Shown piece after piece: positions 14,354-21,053 of a stretch of 26,370 bases of DNA (position 1 is its first letter; each line of letters begins with the position of its first letter). This DNA is from a virus. Position numbers and translations under genes: made by a program. The DNA lies in the IMG/VR virus record IMGVR_UViG_3300017782_004119, positions 1 through 26,370 of that record; one strand, written 5' to 3'. The notes under the pieces were generated by a model. It was not told where the DNA came from and did no database searches. It was given only the letters and a program-made list of their open reading frames with translations.

Positions 14354-16198
14354 ATGAAAGGAACATTATTTTCAGCAGATTTCATATTTGATTCATCAGA
14401 TAATGCTAGGTTGTTAGAGATAAATACTGATACAGGATTAACTCGTTCTGGAGCAGAATTTTTAGATTTTACTGATTTTGGTACTCTTTTATCTGATAGT
14501 GCATTAGATACTTTACATTTAATTTATAAGCCATACCATCTTAACATGGTTGAAAAAATATTAGCATATGTTTCTGCTAACGTTTCTAATATAACTACTG
14601 TTACTCATCAGGAAGAAACTGATTGCTCAGTATATTTAGAAGCTGTTGAAGATGCATCTAATAAATTTATTTTAAGATTGGCATATGATGAAGGAGCAGT
14701 TTTAGATTCAACTTATGCTAAAAATGACTGTGAATTATATAACCTATTTAATGAATATGGTAGTATAGGAGATGTAGTTCCTTTTTACTTATCTAGTTCC
14801 GCTATTGGAATAAATGTTAATAATTTATCACAGTCTTTAAATAGCGAAGTATTTCCTGACTTTGTTAAAAAACATGTAAACAGTCAAAGCAGTACAAATA
14901 GTACTTTACAGTTTTTAAAATTAGGATTACCAGATACAGGTTCTGACTATAGATACAATCTTTTTCTTGAAGATTTAGCATCTGAAGATGAAGTTTTAAT
15001 TACTAATTATATTCCTCAAGTATCCGGTTCGTATAATACTTCAGTTAGGAGCATACAGATTACTTATGGCGATAATTTAGACTTATGTTTTTTAGGTGAA
15101 TTTGAATCTTCAGCTCTACTCGATGTTCCAACATCACTTGAGACTACAGCTATGACAGGTAGTAGTATTGCATTATCAGTAGACAATAAACATAAGTATG
15201 AATTTGCTACTAACTACCCAAGAGGAGTCGCTGGAATTCATATACTATCGAGTATAATTAGTTCATCAGGTGAGGTTGTAAAAGTTGACCTAGCTAATAC
15301 AGGTTCTGATTATACCTATAAATCTTATTTTATTTCAGGTTCTCCTGATTCAGATTATTTTAGAGACCTTAATGATTATTACCACTCAGGTTCAACCTTT
15401 CCAAGTGGTTCTCACATTACATCATCTCATATAGTAACTAAAACACTCGATGCAAATAAAGAAAGGTATGTTCATTCTTTTACTTTAGATTCAGGAGATC
15501 AATTTAGTGTCGGAGGAGGCCAAATTTTACCTGTACTTGATTCTACTGGTACCGTTATTACATACAGATATGCTAATAGTATACACGATGGTGATTATTT
15601 ATTTGATGAAAATAATACTTCCTCTATTATAGTCTCTTCTTCTCTTATTATTGGTGATACTGCTAATGAATATAATTTAATTGATCCTGACTTTGAAGAT
15701 AATGATACCTTTTTAATTTATGGTGTATCTAGAAATTTATTAGTTCACAACTACGGAAACTTTACAAGATTAGAATATTATTACTCTTGCTTTGTAGCAG
15801 GTACTGAAATTACTCTTCCAAATGGTGATAATGTACCTATTGAAGAAATAAATGAAGGTGATGAAATATTGACATATAACCATGATAACGATGGTGAAGA
15901 AACTGGTAAAGTAGGATTTATTGAAACAAGAGTAGTAGATAAAGTAGTAAAGATAACTACTGATGGTAAGTATGTTAAAGAAATTATATGTACTCCTGAA
16001 CATCCTTTTTATGCTAATGGTAAATATATCCAAGCACAATATTTAGAGGTTATGGATCTATTGCAGACAAATTACGGTGAGGAAGTATTTATAAGCAATA
16101 TAGAAATTGTAGATGAAACTCATAAAGTATATAATTTAAGAGACGTATCTGATAATCATAACTTTTATGCTAACAATATATTAGTTCATAATAAATAA
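14354..16198 (+). CDS. Fibre-like structural protein with C-terminal Hint domain
   Basis: A 614-residue protein. Residues 1-478 are Ser/Thr/Asn/Gly-rich and strand-rich, with repeated NTGSDYxY and SGSY-type segments, as in phage tail or neck fibres. Residues 479-614 form a complete Hint (hedgehog/intein) domain. It has C479 in CFVAGTEITL, block B TPEHPF (residues 547-552), and the terminal block NHNFYANNILVHN followed by a single Lys and the stop. This is the bacterial-intein-like layout found on cyanophage fibre-like proteins. With only one residue after the terminal Asn there is no C-extein, so the likely reaction is cleavage before C479, releasing the fibre part or passing it to a nucleophile. 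Residues 7-28 resemble an ATP-grasp metal motif. It lies behind a TATTTATA element. Confidence 0.88.
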   Translation: MKGTLFSADFIFDSSDNARLLEINTDTGLTRSGAEFLDFTDFGTLLSDSALDTLHLIYKPYHLNMVEKILAYVSANVSNITTVTHQEETDCSVYLEAVEDASNKFILRLAYDEGAVLDSTYAKNDCELYNLFNEYGSIGDVVPFYLSSSAIGINVNNLSQSLNSEVFPDFVKKHVNSQSSTNSTLQFLKLGLPDTGSDYRYNLFLEDLASEDEVLITNYIPQVSGSYNTSVRSIQITYGDNLDLCFLGEFESSALLDVPTSLETTAMTGSSIALSVDNKHKYEFATNYPRGVAGIHILSSIISSSGEVVKVDLANTGSDYTYKSYFISGSPDSDYFRDLNDYYHSGSTFPSGSHITSSHIVTKTLDANKERYVHSFTLDSGDQFSVGGGQILPVLDSTGTVITYRYANSIHDGDYLFDENNTSSIIVSSSLIIGDTANEYNLIDPDFEDNDTFLIYGVSRNLLVHNYGNFTRLEYYYSCFVAGTEITLPNGDNVPIEEINEGDEILTYNHDNDGEETGKVGFIETRVVDKVVKITTDGKYVKEIICTPEHPFYANGKYIQAQYLEVMDLLQTNYGEEVFISNIEIVDETHKVYNLRDVSDNHNFYANNILVHNK

Positions 16199-16201
16199 AC
16201 T

Positions 16202-16336
16202 ATGGGAATTTATAAACAAGTATCAACCAAACAACTAGATCAGAGATCAGTCAAGGCAATAAGTGAAACTAAAAAAACTAAAGTAAGAAATGTAGTTTCT
16301 AATTTTATTACTCATTTAAAATCTTCACTAGAATAG
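16202..16336 (+). CDS. Small basic protein, 44 aa
   Basis: ATG 16202, three bases after the fibre-like gene, to TAG 16334-16336. The 44 residues (MGIYKQVSTKQLDQRSVKAI at the start, ending FITHLKSSLE) are basic and helical, with no family match I recognise. It fills the gap before the oxygenase gene (4 bases further on) and is codon-biased like its neighbours. It might be a fibre chaperone or adaptor because of its position, but nothing in the sequence proves this. Confidence 0.5.
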   Translation: MGIYKQVSTKQLDQRSVKAISETKKTKVRNVVSNFITHLKSSLE

Positions 16337-16340
16337 TTTA

Positions 16341-16841
16341 ATGTTAAAGGTTATAGATAACTTCTTGAGTAAAGAAGAATGTAATGATATTATAGCTTCT
16401 AACAATTCTAATCTTAAAGAAGCATCTCATAATAATATCTATATTCGTAAATCTCTATCTAAGTTAATTGACCTTCCAGAAATTGAACCTAAACTTTTAG
16501 TTGAAGCAATTAAGTTAAACTCTAATATTATATTTGATAATAAGTTTGAATTCATAGAATACGGTATTAATGATCACTTTGCTTGGCATGATGATATAAT
16601 AAGGGGAAAAGAAACTAGAGAGGTACTAACAGGTGTAATTTTTTTAAATAAAGATTTTAAAGGAGGAGAACTTCTAATTAAGAAAAGAGGAAACACCACA
16701 GAAATAAAAAGTAAAACAGGCTCTTTATGTTTGTTTTCTTCTAAATTTTTGCATAAAGTTACAAAAGTTTCGGAAGGTAAAAGATATAGCCTTTGCTGTT
16801 GGTTTTACCATAAACAGTCATTATCGAAAAATTTGATATGA
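16341..16841 (+). CDS. 2-oxoglutarate/Fe(II) oxygenase, prolyl 4-hydroxylase-like
   Basis: A 166-residue double-stranded beta-helix oxygenase. The iron triad is H83-x-D85 (FAWHDDI) and H138 (KFLHKV), with R148 (EGKRYSL) ten residues later to hold 2-oxoglutarate. GVIFLNKDFKGGELLI (98-113) is the classical central strand pair of this family. The start MLKVIDNFLSKEECNDII is also typical. Such enzymes hydroxylate protein side chains (Pro, Lys, Asn) or small molecules in the cytoplasm. This is the first of three oxygenase-like genes placed around a sulfotransferase and directly after the fibre-like gene. It overlaps the next gene by 4 bases (ATGA). Confidence 0.9.
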   Translation: MLKVIDNFLSKEECNDIIASNNSNLKEASHNNIYIRKSLSKLIDLPEIEPKLLVEAIKLNSNIIFDNKFEFIEYGINDHFAWHDDIIRGKETREVLTGVIFLNKDFKGGELLIKKRGNTTEIKSKTGSLCLFSSKFLHKVTKVSEGKRYSLCCWFYHKQSLSKNLI

Positions 16842-17362
16842 AAAACGTTTTAATTATAGCTCATCCTAGATCAGGAAGTACTAATCTTATGAAAAGCATA
16901 GCCATAGCTAATAATTTTAGAGCATGTTTTGAACCTTTTGGTGGTAGAAAAAGACGAGTGTTTATATCTAATTCATGTACTAAAGTTATAATATCAAGAC
17001 AAGATATTAGTACCTATATAGATTTATCTAAAAAATTTGATAAAACTATTCTATTAGCTAGGAGAGATATATTAGCTGCTTCAGAGTCATTTGTAAAGTT
17101 AATGCTATCAAATGAAAAAAACCCTCACAATAAATGGAGTAGTTTAACTGAAGAAGAGAAACGATTTATTCCTAAAGGTATTAAACAAATTACCAATCAA
17201 CAATTAGAATTAAATAAATTATCCAGTATATTAAATATTGAGATAGATTATTACGAAGATATTTATTCTTCAAAGAGTGTAAACGATAAATCTATTAAAC
17301 TAGATTTAAAGTTCCTTGATCCAAGATTTAAATGTAAAGTAGAAAAACTTGAAATTATCTAA
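16838..17362 (+). CDS. Sulfotransferase-like protein
   Basis: A 174-residue protein with the two PAPS-binding signatures of sulfotransferases. HPRSGSTNLMKSI (9-21) is the 5'-phosphosulfate loop, with R11, S12, G13 and T15. ILLARRDILAASESFVKL (71-88) is the 3'-phosphate loop, with R75/R76 and a following Ser. Sulfotransferases move sulfate from PAPS to hydroxyl or amino groups of sugars, proteins or lipids. The protein is shorter than typical family members (about 250 residues), so part of the acceptor domain is missing or reduced. It lies between two hydroxylase-like genes, which suggests sulfation of a newly hydroxylated residue or sugar (inference). It is coupled to both neighbours by overlaps of 4 and 14 bases. 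Confidence 0.83.
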   Translation: MKNVLIIAHPRSGSTNLMKSIAIANNFRACFEPFGGRKRRVFISNSCTKVIISRQDISTYIDLSKKFDKTILLARRDILAASESFVKLMLSNEKNPHNKWSSLTEEEKRFIPKGIKQITNQQLELNKLSSILNIEIDYYEDIYSSKSVNDKSIKLDLKFLDPRFKCKVEKLEII

Positions 17363-17942
17363 AAATTATAGTATACAGTATTTAGGGGAATTAGATCATA
17401 CATATCTTCTAGAACAATATTCTAAACTAGAGGAAAATGATTGGAATTATGATATTACCAGGCAACATACTTTTAAAAGTGTTCATGGTTATACTAAATG
17501 GATTCCTATAATTTACGAAGATGTAAGCAGTCCTTTCAGAGCGATAGGAATAGACTCAGTTAAGTATGTTGAACAGTTTTTGACTAATGTATTAGGTAGT
17601 GTCAGTATCAGAAGAGCAATATATACGAAACTTGAGCCTTTTAAGGAAATACCTATTCACAAAGACTCAGGTGTTTTTTTAGAACAGCATACTAGAGTAC
17701 ATATTCCAATTATTTCTAATCCAAACACTATGTTTGGAGCTTTTCATCCTGATGAAGTTGATAATAATAATAATATATCGAAAGAAGAATGGATTAAATG
17801 GATTCATATGGAACCAGGAAAAGCTTATGCTTTAAATAATTGTGAAGCTCCTCATGCAGTCTCTAATAAATCTGATCAAGCTAGGGTACATCTTATATGC
17901 GATTTTACTTTTTTAAATAAAGGTAAACGTTCGGTAATCTGA
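17349..17942 (+). CDS. Aspartyl/asparaginyl beta-hydroxylase-like oxygenase (TTG start)
   Basis: A 197-residue oxygenase of the Asp/Asn beta-hydroxylase group. The metal site is H104-x-D106 in IPIHKDSG. The segment up to R116-V-H118 matches the family, and the distal His is H169 in EAPHAVSNKSD, followed by R179 in the ARVHLICDF strand. The frame has no ATG until well inside the domain, so the TTG at 17349 is the start, 14 bases inside the sulfotransferase gene. Family members hydroxylate Asp/Asn side chains or small molecules using 2-oxoglutarate and O2. Together with its neighbours it suggests a local protein or glycan modification set. Confidence 0.85.
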   Translation: MKLSKNYSIQYLGELDHTYLLEQYSKLEENDWNYDITRQHTFKSVHGYTKWIPIIYEDVSSPFRAIGIDSVKYVEQFLTNVLGSVSIRRAIYTKLEPFKEIPIHKDSGVFLEQHTRVHIPIISNPNTMFGAFHPDEVDNNNNISKEEWIKWIHMEPGKAYALNNCEAPHAVSNKSDQARVHLICDFTFLNKGKRSVI

Positions 17943-17953
17943 AATATTTTTCG

Positions 17954-17961
17954 TATATTAT
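17954..17961 (+). promoter_or_regulatory. Weak TATATTAT element
   Basis: TATATTAT at 17954-17961 lies 16 bases before ATG 17977 and resembles the -7 box of the TTG-N20 class. At the -33 position the bases read TCG (17931-17933), not TTG. It is a weak match kept for completeness. Confidence 0.3.
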
Positions 17962-17976
17962 AATAAACACAAAATT

Positions 17977-18165
17977 ATGAATGAGTTATATTATATTGCC
18001 GAATCAAAAATGAATTCAAGAATCTCTGCGACTATCATGGATGGTTACCCAATAAGAGTAGATGATATAGTTTACGAAAGACTATGGAAGCGACCTGCTT
18101 ATCGAGGTGAGAAACAACGATTAGTTAATACTGATCAAACAGAAAGAATTATCTTATTTAACTAA
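17977..18165 (+). CDS. Unknown small protein, 62 aa
   Basis: A small soluble protein with strand-rich N-terminus (ELYYIAESKMNSRISATIMDGYPIRVDD) and a basic middle (YERLWKRPAYRGEKQR). No recognised family. It ends with a one-base overlap to the next ATG, so it is probably read together with the downstream oxygenase-like gene. A weak promoter-like element precedes it. It may be a partner or regulator of the neighbouring enzyme, but no evidence exists beyond position. Confidence 0.65.
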   Translation: MNELYYIAESKMNSRISATIMDGYPIRVDDIVYERLWKRPAYRGEKQRLVNTDQTERIILFN

Positions 18166-18794
18166 TGTTTGTCCCTTTAAACCAGATTTTTTACTCTGAA
18201 CATCAGTTATCTTTAGACCACGATAAAATTTTATCTGAAGTAATGATGGCTAAAATAAAGGATGATGTTCCTGGTGACGAAATTAATTATTCTAGTTATC
18301 CTATCAGCCATACATTTTTTAAAGATAGCAATATCTATCCGGAAACTGCTGATAAAGTATTTAATGCTATTCTAGATCAGTTAAGTATTATATTTGATGC
18401 AGATGATTTATGGGTTATAGATGAAAATGAGATATGGGGACATATAGTTGAACCTGGTCAACAAACTATAGTTCATAACCATGTATGTGGAGCTGTAAAA
18501 GAAATAAGTCTATCTTTTGCTTACTACCCTAATCATCCATCTGATTCAGGAGAAATAGTATTTCAAACTCAGATTAATACTAACGTTTATGAAGCTTCAG
18601 TACAACCTAGAAAAGGATTAGCTATAATATTTGATGCTTCTATGTTTCATTACACTCCTATCAATAATAGCAAATACACTAGAGTATCTGTTTCAGGAAA
18701 CTTACTTGCAACTGAAAAGATGATAAAGTTATTAGATGAAGATGTAAATTGCAGTAGTCCTTATTGGAAATATTCGGGAAAAACTAACGTTTAA
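18165..18794 (+). CDS. Putative 2OG-Fe(II) oxygenase, TIGR02466-like
   Basis: A 209-residue cupin/beta-helix protein resembling the TIGR02466 group of putative oxygenases. The first metal pair is H104-x-H106 in TIVHNHVCG (His in place of the usual Asp). The central strands are EISLSFAYYP and GEIVFQTQ, the distal His is H162 in ASMFHYTPINN, and R173 follows in SKYTRVSVSGN. Most members are annotated only as putative hydroxylases. It is the last of the modification block that follows the fibre-like gene. The HxH in place of HxD could mean changed metal use or a non-oxygenase cupin. The promoter for the next gene starts three bases after its stop. Confidence 0.8.
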   Translation: MFVPLNQIFYSEHQLSLDHDKILSEVMMAKIKDDVPGDEINYSSYPISHTFFKDSNIYPETADKVFNAILDQLSIIFDADDLWVIDENEIWGHIVEPGQQTIVHNHVCGAVKEISLSFAYYPNHPSDSGEIVFQTQINTNVYEASVQPRKGLAIIFDASMFHYTPINNSKYTRVSVSGNLLATEKMIKLLDEDVNCSSPYWKYSGKTNV

Positions 18795-18796
18795 AG

Positions 18797-18827
18797 TTGG
18801 CTCCCCGAGATAATATTCATATATTAA
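18797..18827 (+). promoter_or_regulatory. Bacteroidota-type promoter
   Basis: TTG at 18797-18799, 20 bases, then TATATTAA at 18820-18827. The stretch ATATTCATATATTAAGGTAT is shared with the promoters at 19683 and 22170. The leader ends in AAAGGTTATG, in which the ATG start is part of the motif. Confidence 0.75.
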
Positions 18828-18850
18828 GGTATAATATTTAAATAAAGGTT

Positions 18851-19690
18851 ATGTCAAAACGAGTAGAAATTCTTAAAATTAGATTAGAGCAGCTTAAAAC
18901 AGAAGGTATTAAGCTAGATAACAGAACGCATAAATTAAGAATGCGTAAACAGAACGAGCAGAAACTTATGCTTAGTTCTTACTTCCATGTATCGAATGAT
19001 AAGTTTGTTTGTAATGCTAATAGTGATACTAGAGTAGGTCTTTACTATGACGGTGATAGCTATGGAACGATAGTTTCTTATGAACTTCAAGATAGATGGT
19101 CAAGAGATGAAATGAGTGATAGAGTTGAAACATCTAAGATTTATCATAATGGTTCTACTTACGAAAAGATGGATGAGTCTATGCTAGCTCAATCTCAAGC
19201 TAGATTTGAGTTTATGCAATGTGCTGTAGATCATAATGATGATATCATTGCTACTTGGAATACTATCGAGAAGAAATACGATAAACTTATTAGTACGTTT
19301 AGTGATGCTAGTTCTGATATTAGAAAATCTATTAATGATCAATCTAGAGATATTGATAAGTTAGAGAAAGAAACTCTCACTGAAAAGCTTACTTCTAAAG
19401 GAGTTAAGTTTGTAAAAGCTGAAGATGGTAAATGGTCTAGAGGTAGATTACCTGAACTAGAAGTTAAATATAATTGGACTATCGGTAGAATTAAAAGCTT
19501 AAAGGTACTAAGAATGACTGCATCAGGTAAGTCAGCTGATTTAGAGATTACTCAAAAGACTGATAAGTGGGATGAAGCTACTAATGCTTATATTGATTCT
19601 GAAGTTACTAACACTTACGAAAGAGTACGAATGGATAAAATTGAATTTCTTATTCGTAATGCTAAATTAAACAAGCAATTAGTTGGCTAA
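18851..19690 (+). CDS. Coiled-coil protein of unknown function, 279 aa
   Basis: Behind a strong promoter with AAAGGTTATG leader. The N-terminus (KRVEILKIRLEQLKTEGIKLDN) and the middle (SDIRKSINDQSRDIDKLEKETLTEKL) form amphipathic, coiled-coil-like helices. The region between them is strand-rich (TRVGLYYDGDSYGTIVSYEL). The C-terminal third (KYNWTIGRIKSLKVLRMTASG, YERVRMDKIEFLIRNAKL) looks like a second domain. No family recognised. Frequent charged residues and lack of signals place it in the cytoplasm. Its TTG-N20 promoter and stand-alone position suggest accessory, possibly early, expression. Confidence 0.72.
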   Translation: MSKRVEILKIRLEQLKTEGIKLDNRTHKLRMRKQNEQKLMLSSYFHVSNDKFVCNANSDTRVGLYYDGDSYGTIVSYELQDRWSRDEMSDRVETSKIYHNGSTYEKMDESMLAQSQARFEFMQCAVDHNDDIIATWNTIEKKYDKLISTFSDASSDIRKSINDQSRDIDKLEKETLTEKLTSKGVKFVKAEDGKWSRGRLPELEVKYNWTIGRIKSLKVLRMTASGKSADLEITQKTDKWDEATNAYIDSEVTNTYERVRMDKIEFLIRNAKLNKQLVG

Positions 19691-19713
19691 CTGAGATATT
19701 ATTCATATATTAA
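19683..19713 (+). promoter_or_regulatory. Bacteroidota-type promoter with duplicated leader
   Basis: TTG at 19683-19685 (within the last codons of the previous gene), 20 bases, then TATATTAA at 19706-19713. From about 19697 to the ATG at 19744 the sequence is nearly identical to 22184-22231, including the AAAGGTTATATG end; only two base differences were seen by eye. Confidence 0.78.
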
Positions 19714-19743
19714 GGTATATTAATATTTAAAAATAAAGGTTAT

Positions 19744-20037
19744 ATGAAAAGTTTTAAAAAGTTAGATAAATTATTTATTAAAGAATTAAACTTATTATTA
19801 GATTATTTTCAATCTGATAAAGTATTAGTTGAAGATATTAGAAGGAATTTTGATTTAAAAAGCGCTTTTAATGTTGAATATAAATTATATTCTCGATGGG
19901 ATGTAACTGATTTTGCAGATAGATTTGAAAATTGGTGTAGAAGAAGCGGTATGCTAGTTAAGGAAAAGATTGATGCTAAATCTTCAAGAAAGAGTCTGAC
20001 TAATGTATATAATAGAAGATATATTGTACGCAAGTAA
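19744..20037 (+). CDS. Unknown basic protein, 97 aa
   Basis: Small basic, helical protein with no recognised family: KSFKKLDKLFIKELNLLLDYF at the N-terminus, then VEDIRRNFDLKSAF, an aromatic RWDVTDFADRFENWCRRSG helix, and a basic end with KSSRKSLTNVYNRRYIVRK. The charge and the RRSG/RKS run suggest nucleic-acid contact, which is inference. It has its own promoter and an AAAGGTTAT leader, and 12 bases separate it from the next gene, which repeats the same AAAGGTTATG leader. Confidence 0.7.
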   Translation: MKSFKKLDKLFIKELNLLLDYFQSDKVLVEDIRRNFDLKSAFNVEYKLYSRWDVTDFADRFENWCRRSGMLVKEKIDAKSSRKSLTNVYNRRYIVRK

Positions 20038-20041
20038 ATAA

Positions 20042-20052
20042 TAAAGGTTATG
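20042..20052 (+). promoter_or_regulatory. AAAGGTTATG leader without a promoter
   Basis: TAAAGGTTATG sits in the 12-base gap between two genes and includes the start codon at 20050. No TTG-N20-TATATT lies nearby. This shows that the leader motif is used within an operon, arguing for a translation role such as ribosome binding. Confidence 0.55.
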
Positions 20053-20244
20053 TGGAATTTTAAAAGTTATATTAAGTCCGAGGTAGAGTCTGTAGCGAAA
20101 GCTAATAAGGTAACTCTCGCGGCAGATAGAATCGAAGCGATAGTAGATTCTATTTTATTTGATTGGAACGAGATTGGTGATCCTTATACTGATCTTGAAG
20201 GTATAATTACTTGGAACTTAGATCAAAACTTATCTCATGCGTAG
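20050..20244 (+). CDS. Unknown small protein, 64 aa
   Basis: Small acidic helical protein. The frame opens in the AAAGGTTATG leader. The sequence is a strong amphipathic helix (KSYIKSEVESVAKANKVTLAADRIEAIVDSILFDW) followed by an acidic loop and end. No family recognised. It overlaps the zinc-finger gene by 8 bases, so the two are probably translated together. Adaptor or inhibitor roles are possible for such a size, but nothing specific can be said. Confidence 0.68.
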   Translation: MWNFKSYIKSEVESVAKANKVTLAADRIEAIVDSILFDWNEIGDPYTDLEGIITWNLDQNLSHA

Positions 20245-20476
20245 TTGTATTAAATGTTGCGAAGAGATAAATCCTTTGAGGGTAAAAGCTTTACCCGATA
20301 CTAAGGTATGTGTAAAGTGCTCAGATACTTCTAAGTGGTATGTTAGGAATATTATATCCGGAAAGACTACTTATTGTGAAACTGAAGTAATAAAAGATCC
20401 TGAGTCTGCTAAAAATATAGCTGCTATGGATAGAAGAACCGGATGGGGTAGTAACCTTCATAAAGTAAGTCGATGA
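20237..20476 (+). CDS. C4 zinc-finger protein, DksA/TraR-like
   Basis: A 79-residue protein with the C4 zinc site of the DksA/TraR group: C4-x2-C7 and C25-x2-C28, with EEINPLRVKALPDTKVC between, matching the E-x-I/R-x-A-x-P pattern of these fingers. TraR-type phage proteins bind RNA polymerase to alter host transcription. Here only the finger part is present and the long coiled coil is absent, so the activity is uncertain. The finger is followed by a KWYVRNIISGKTTYCETEV stretch. It overlaps neighbours on both sides by 4-8 bases. Confidence 0.75.
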   Translation: MRSCIKCCEEINPLRVKALPDTKVCVKCSDTSKWYVRNIISGKTTYCETEVIKDPESAKNIAAMDRRTGWGSNLHKVSR

Positions 20477-20652
20477 AAAAACAAGATATGGGTTCTGCAT
20501 TTCCAGGACCTGATTATAATAATAAAGGGTATAAAGCCGCTAGCGAGCTTATTTACAATTTAAGAGCAACTACATTTAAAAAACTAAATGATGATGAATT
20601 GCTTGAATTCAGAAAAACTATAGCTAATGCTTTTGATTTGAAATTAAAATGA
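20473..20652 (+). CDS. Small unknown protein, 59 aa
   Basis: ATG 20473 (ATGA overlap with the previous stop) to TGA 20650-20652, which again overlaps the next ATG. It encodes MKKQDMGSAFPGPDYNNKGY, then a helix of the type AASELIYNLRATTFKKLNDD and an ELLEFRKTIANAFDLKLK end. The helical second half is amphipathic. It fits exactly between two genes with coupled stops and starts, so it is most likely real. No family recognised. Confidence 0.62.
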   Translation: MKKQDMGSAFPGPDYNNKGYKAASELIYNLRATTFKKLNDDELLEFRKTIANAFDLKLK

Positions 20653-20963
20653 AGTATATAATTCCTCGTACTAACGTTGGCCTTGGAGGCTTTGTTACTT
20701 TAAATGATGTAAGGTATCATACTCCTTCTTGGACTGTAGTAGAAGAAGATACTACATTTGATGATTTAGAGTTTGAAGCTAAACCTTTCGAAGAATTATT
20801 TAAAGAAAAGGAAGAAGAAAAGCAATGGAAATTTACTTCAGCCAGATCAGGAGAAGAATACGTAGTGCGGTATAACGTAAGAGAAGAATTAAGCTGTTCT
20901 TGTTGGGGTTATATTGCTCATAAAAAATGTAAGCATATTAAGGAGGTAGAGAGTAATTTTTAG
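20649..20963 (+). CDS. SWIM-type zinc-finger protein
   Basis: A 104-residue protein ending in a SWIM finger: C83-x-C85 in LSCSCWGY and C94-x-H96 in KCKHIKEV, with eight residues between, in the CxC-xn-CxH layout. The N-terminal half has strands (IIPRTNVGLGGFVTLNDVRYHTP) and an acidic helix. SWIM fingers bind DNA or protein and occur in helicases, transposases and ligases. Alone, it may be a DNA-binding regulator or an adaptor. It belongs to the small zinc-binding genes that are frequent here (9727, 20237, 20649). It ends just before the promoter of the Myb-like gene. Confidence 0.8.
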   Translation: MKYIIPRTNVGLGGFVTLNDVRYHTPSWTVVEEDTTFDDLEFEAKPFEELFKEKEEEKQWKFTSARSGEEYVVRYNVREELSCSCWGYIAHKKCKHIKEVESNF

Positions 20964-20973
20964 TATATAGTAG

Positions 20974-21004
20974 TTGGCTATTTAAATAATTATTCTTATA
21001 TTGT
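20974..21004 (+). promoter_or_regulatory. Bacteroidota-type promoter
   Basis: TTG at 20974-20976, 20 bases, then TATATTGT at 20997-21004. The -7 box and its TTATTC flank match the promoter at 12190. A perfect inverted repeat lies at the expected transcription start. The leader to ATG 21054 is the longest of the class and lacks AAAGGTTAT. Confidence 0.74.
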
Positions 21005-21009
21005 AGTAT

Positions 21010-21030
21010 ATAACAGGATAGACCTGTTAT
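21010..21030 (+). repeat. Inverted repeat at the predicted transcription start
   Basis: ATAACAGG (21010-21017) and CCTGTTAT (21023-21030) are perfect complements around a five-base ATAGA loop. The repeat begins 6 bases after the promoter -7 box, where the RNA should start. It could be an operator or a 5'-terminal RNA hairpin. Confidence 0.55.
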
Positions 21031-21053
21031 TGTTAATTTAAATTATTTTCACT

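Noticed and set aside
15770-16039. Minus-strand open frame over the Hint domain
   Set aside because: The plus strand encodes all Hint motifs; the reverse product is a Tyr/Phe/Ser-rich shadow.
16838-17362. Reading the PAPS-site protein as a P-loop kinase
   Set aside because: PRSGST lacks the GK(S/T) of a Walker A motif, and the later RRDILAASES segment fits the sulfotransferase 3'-phosphate site.
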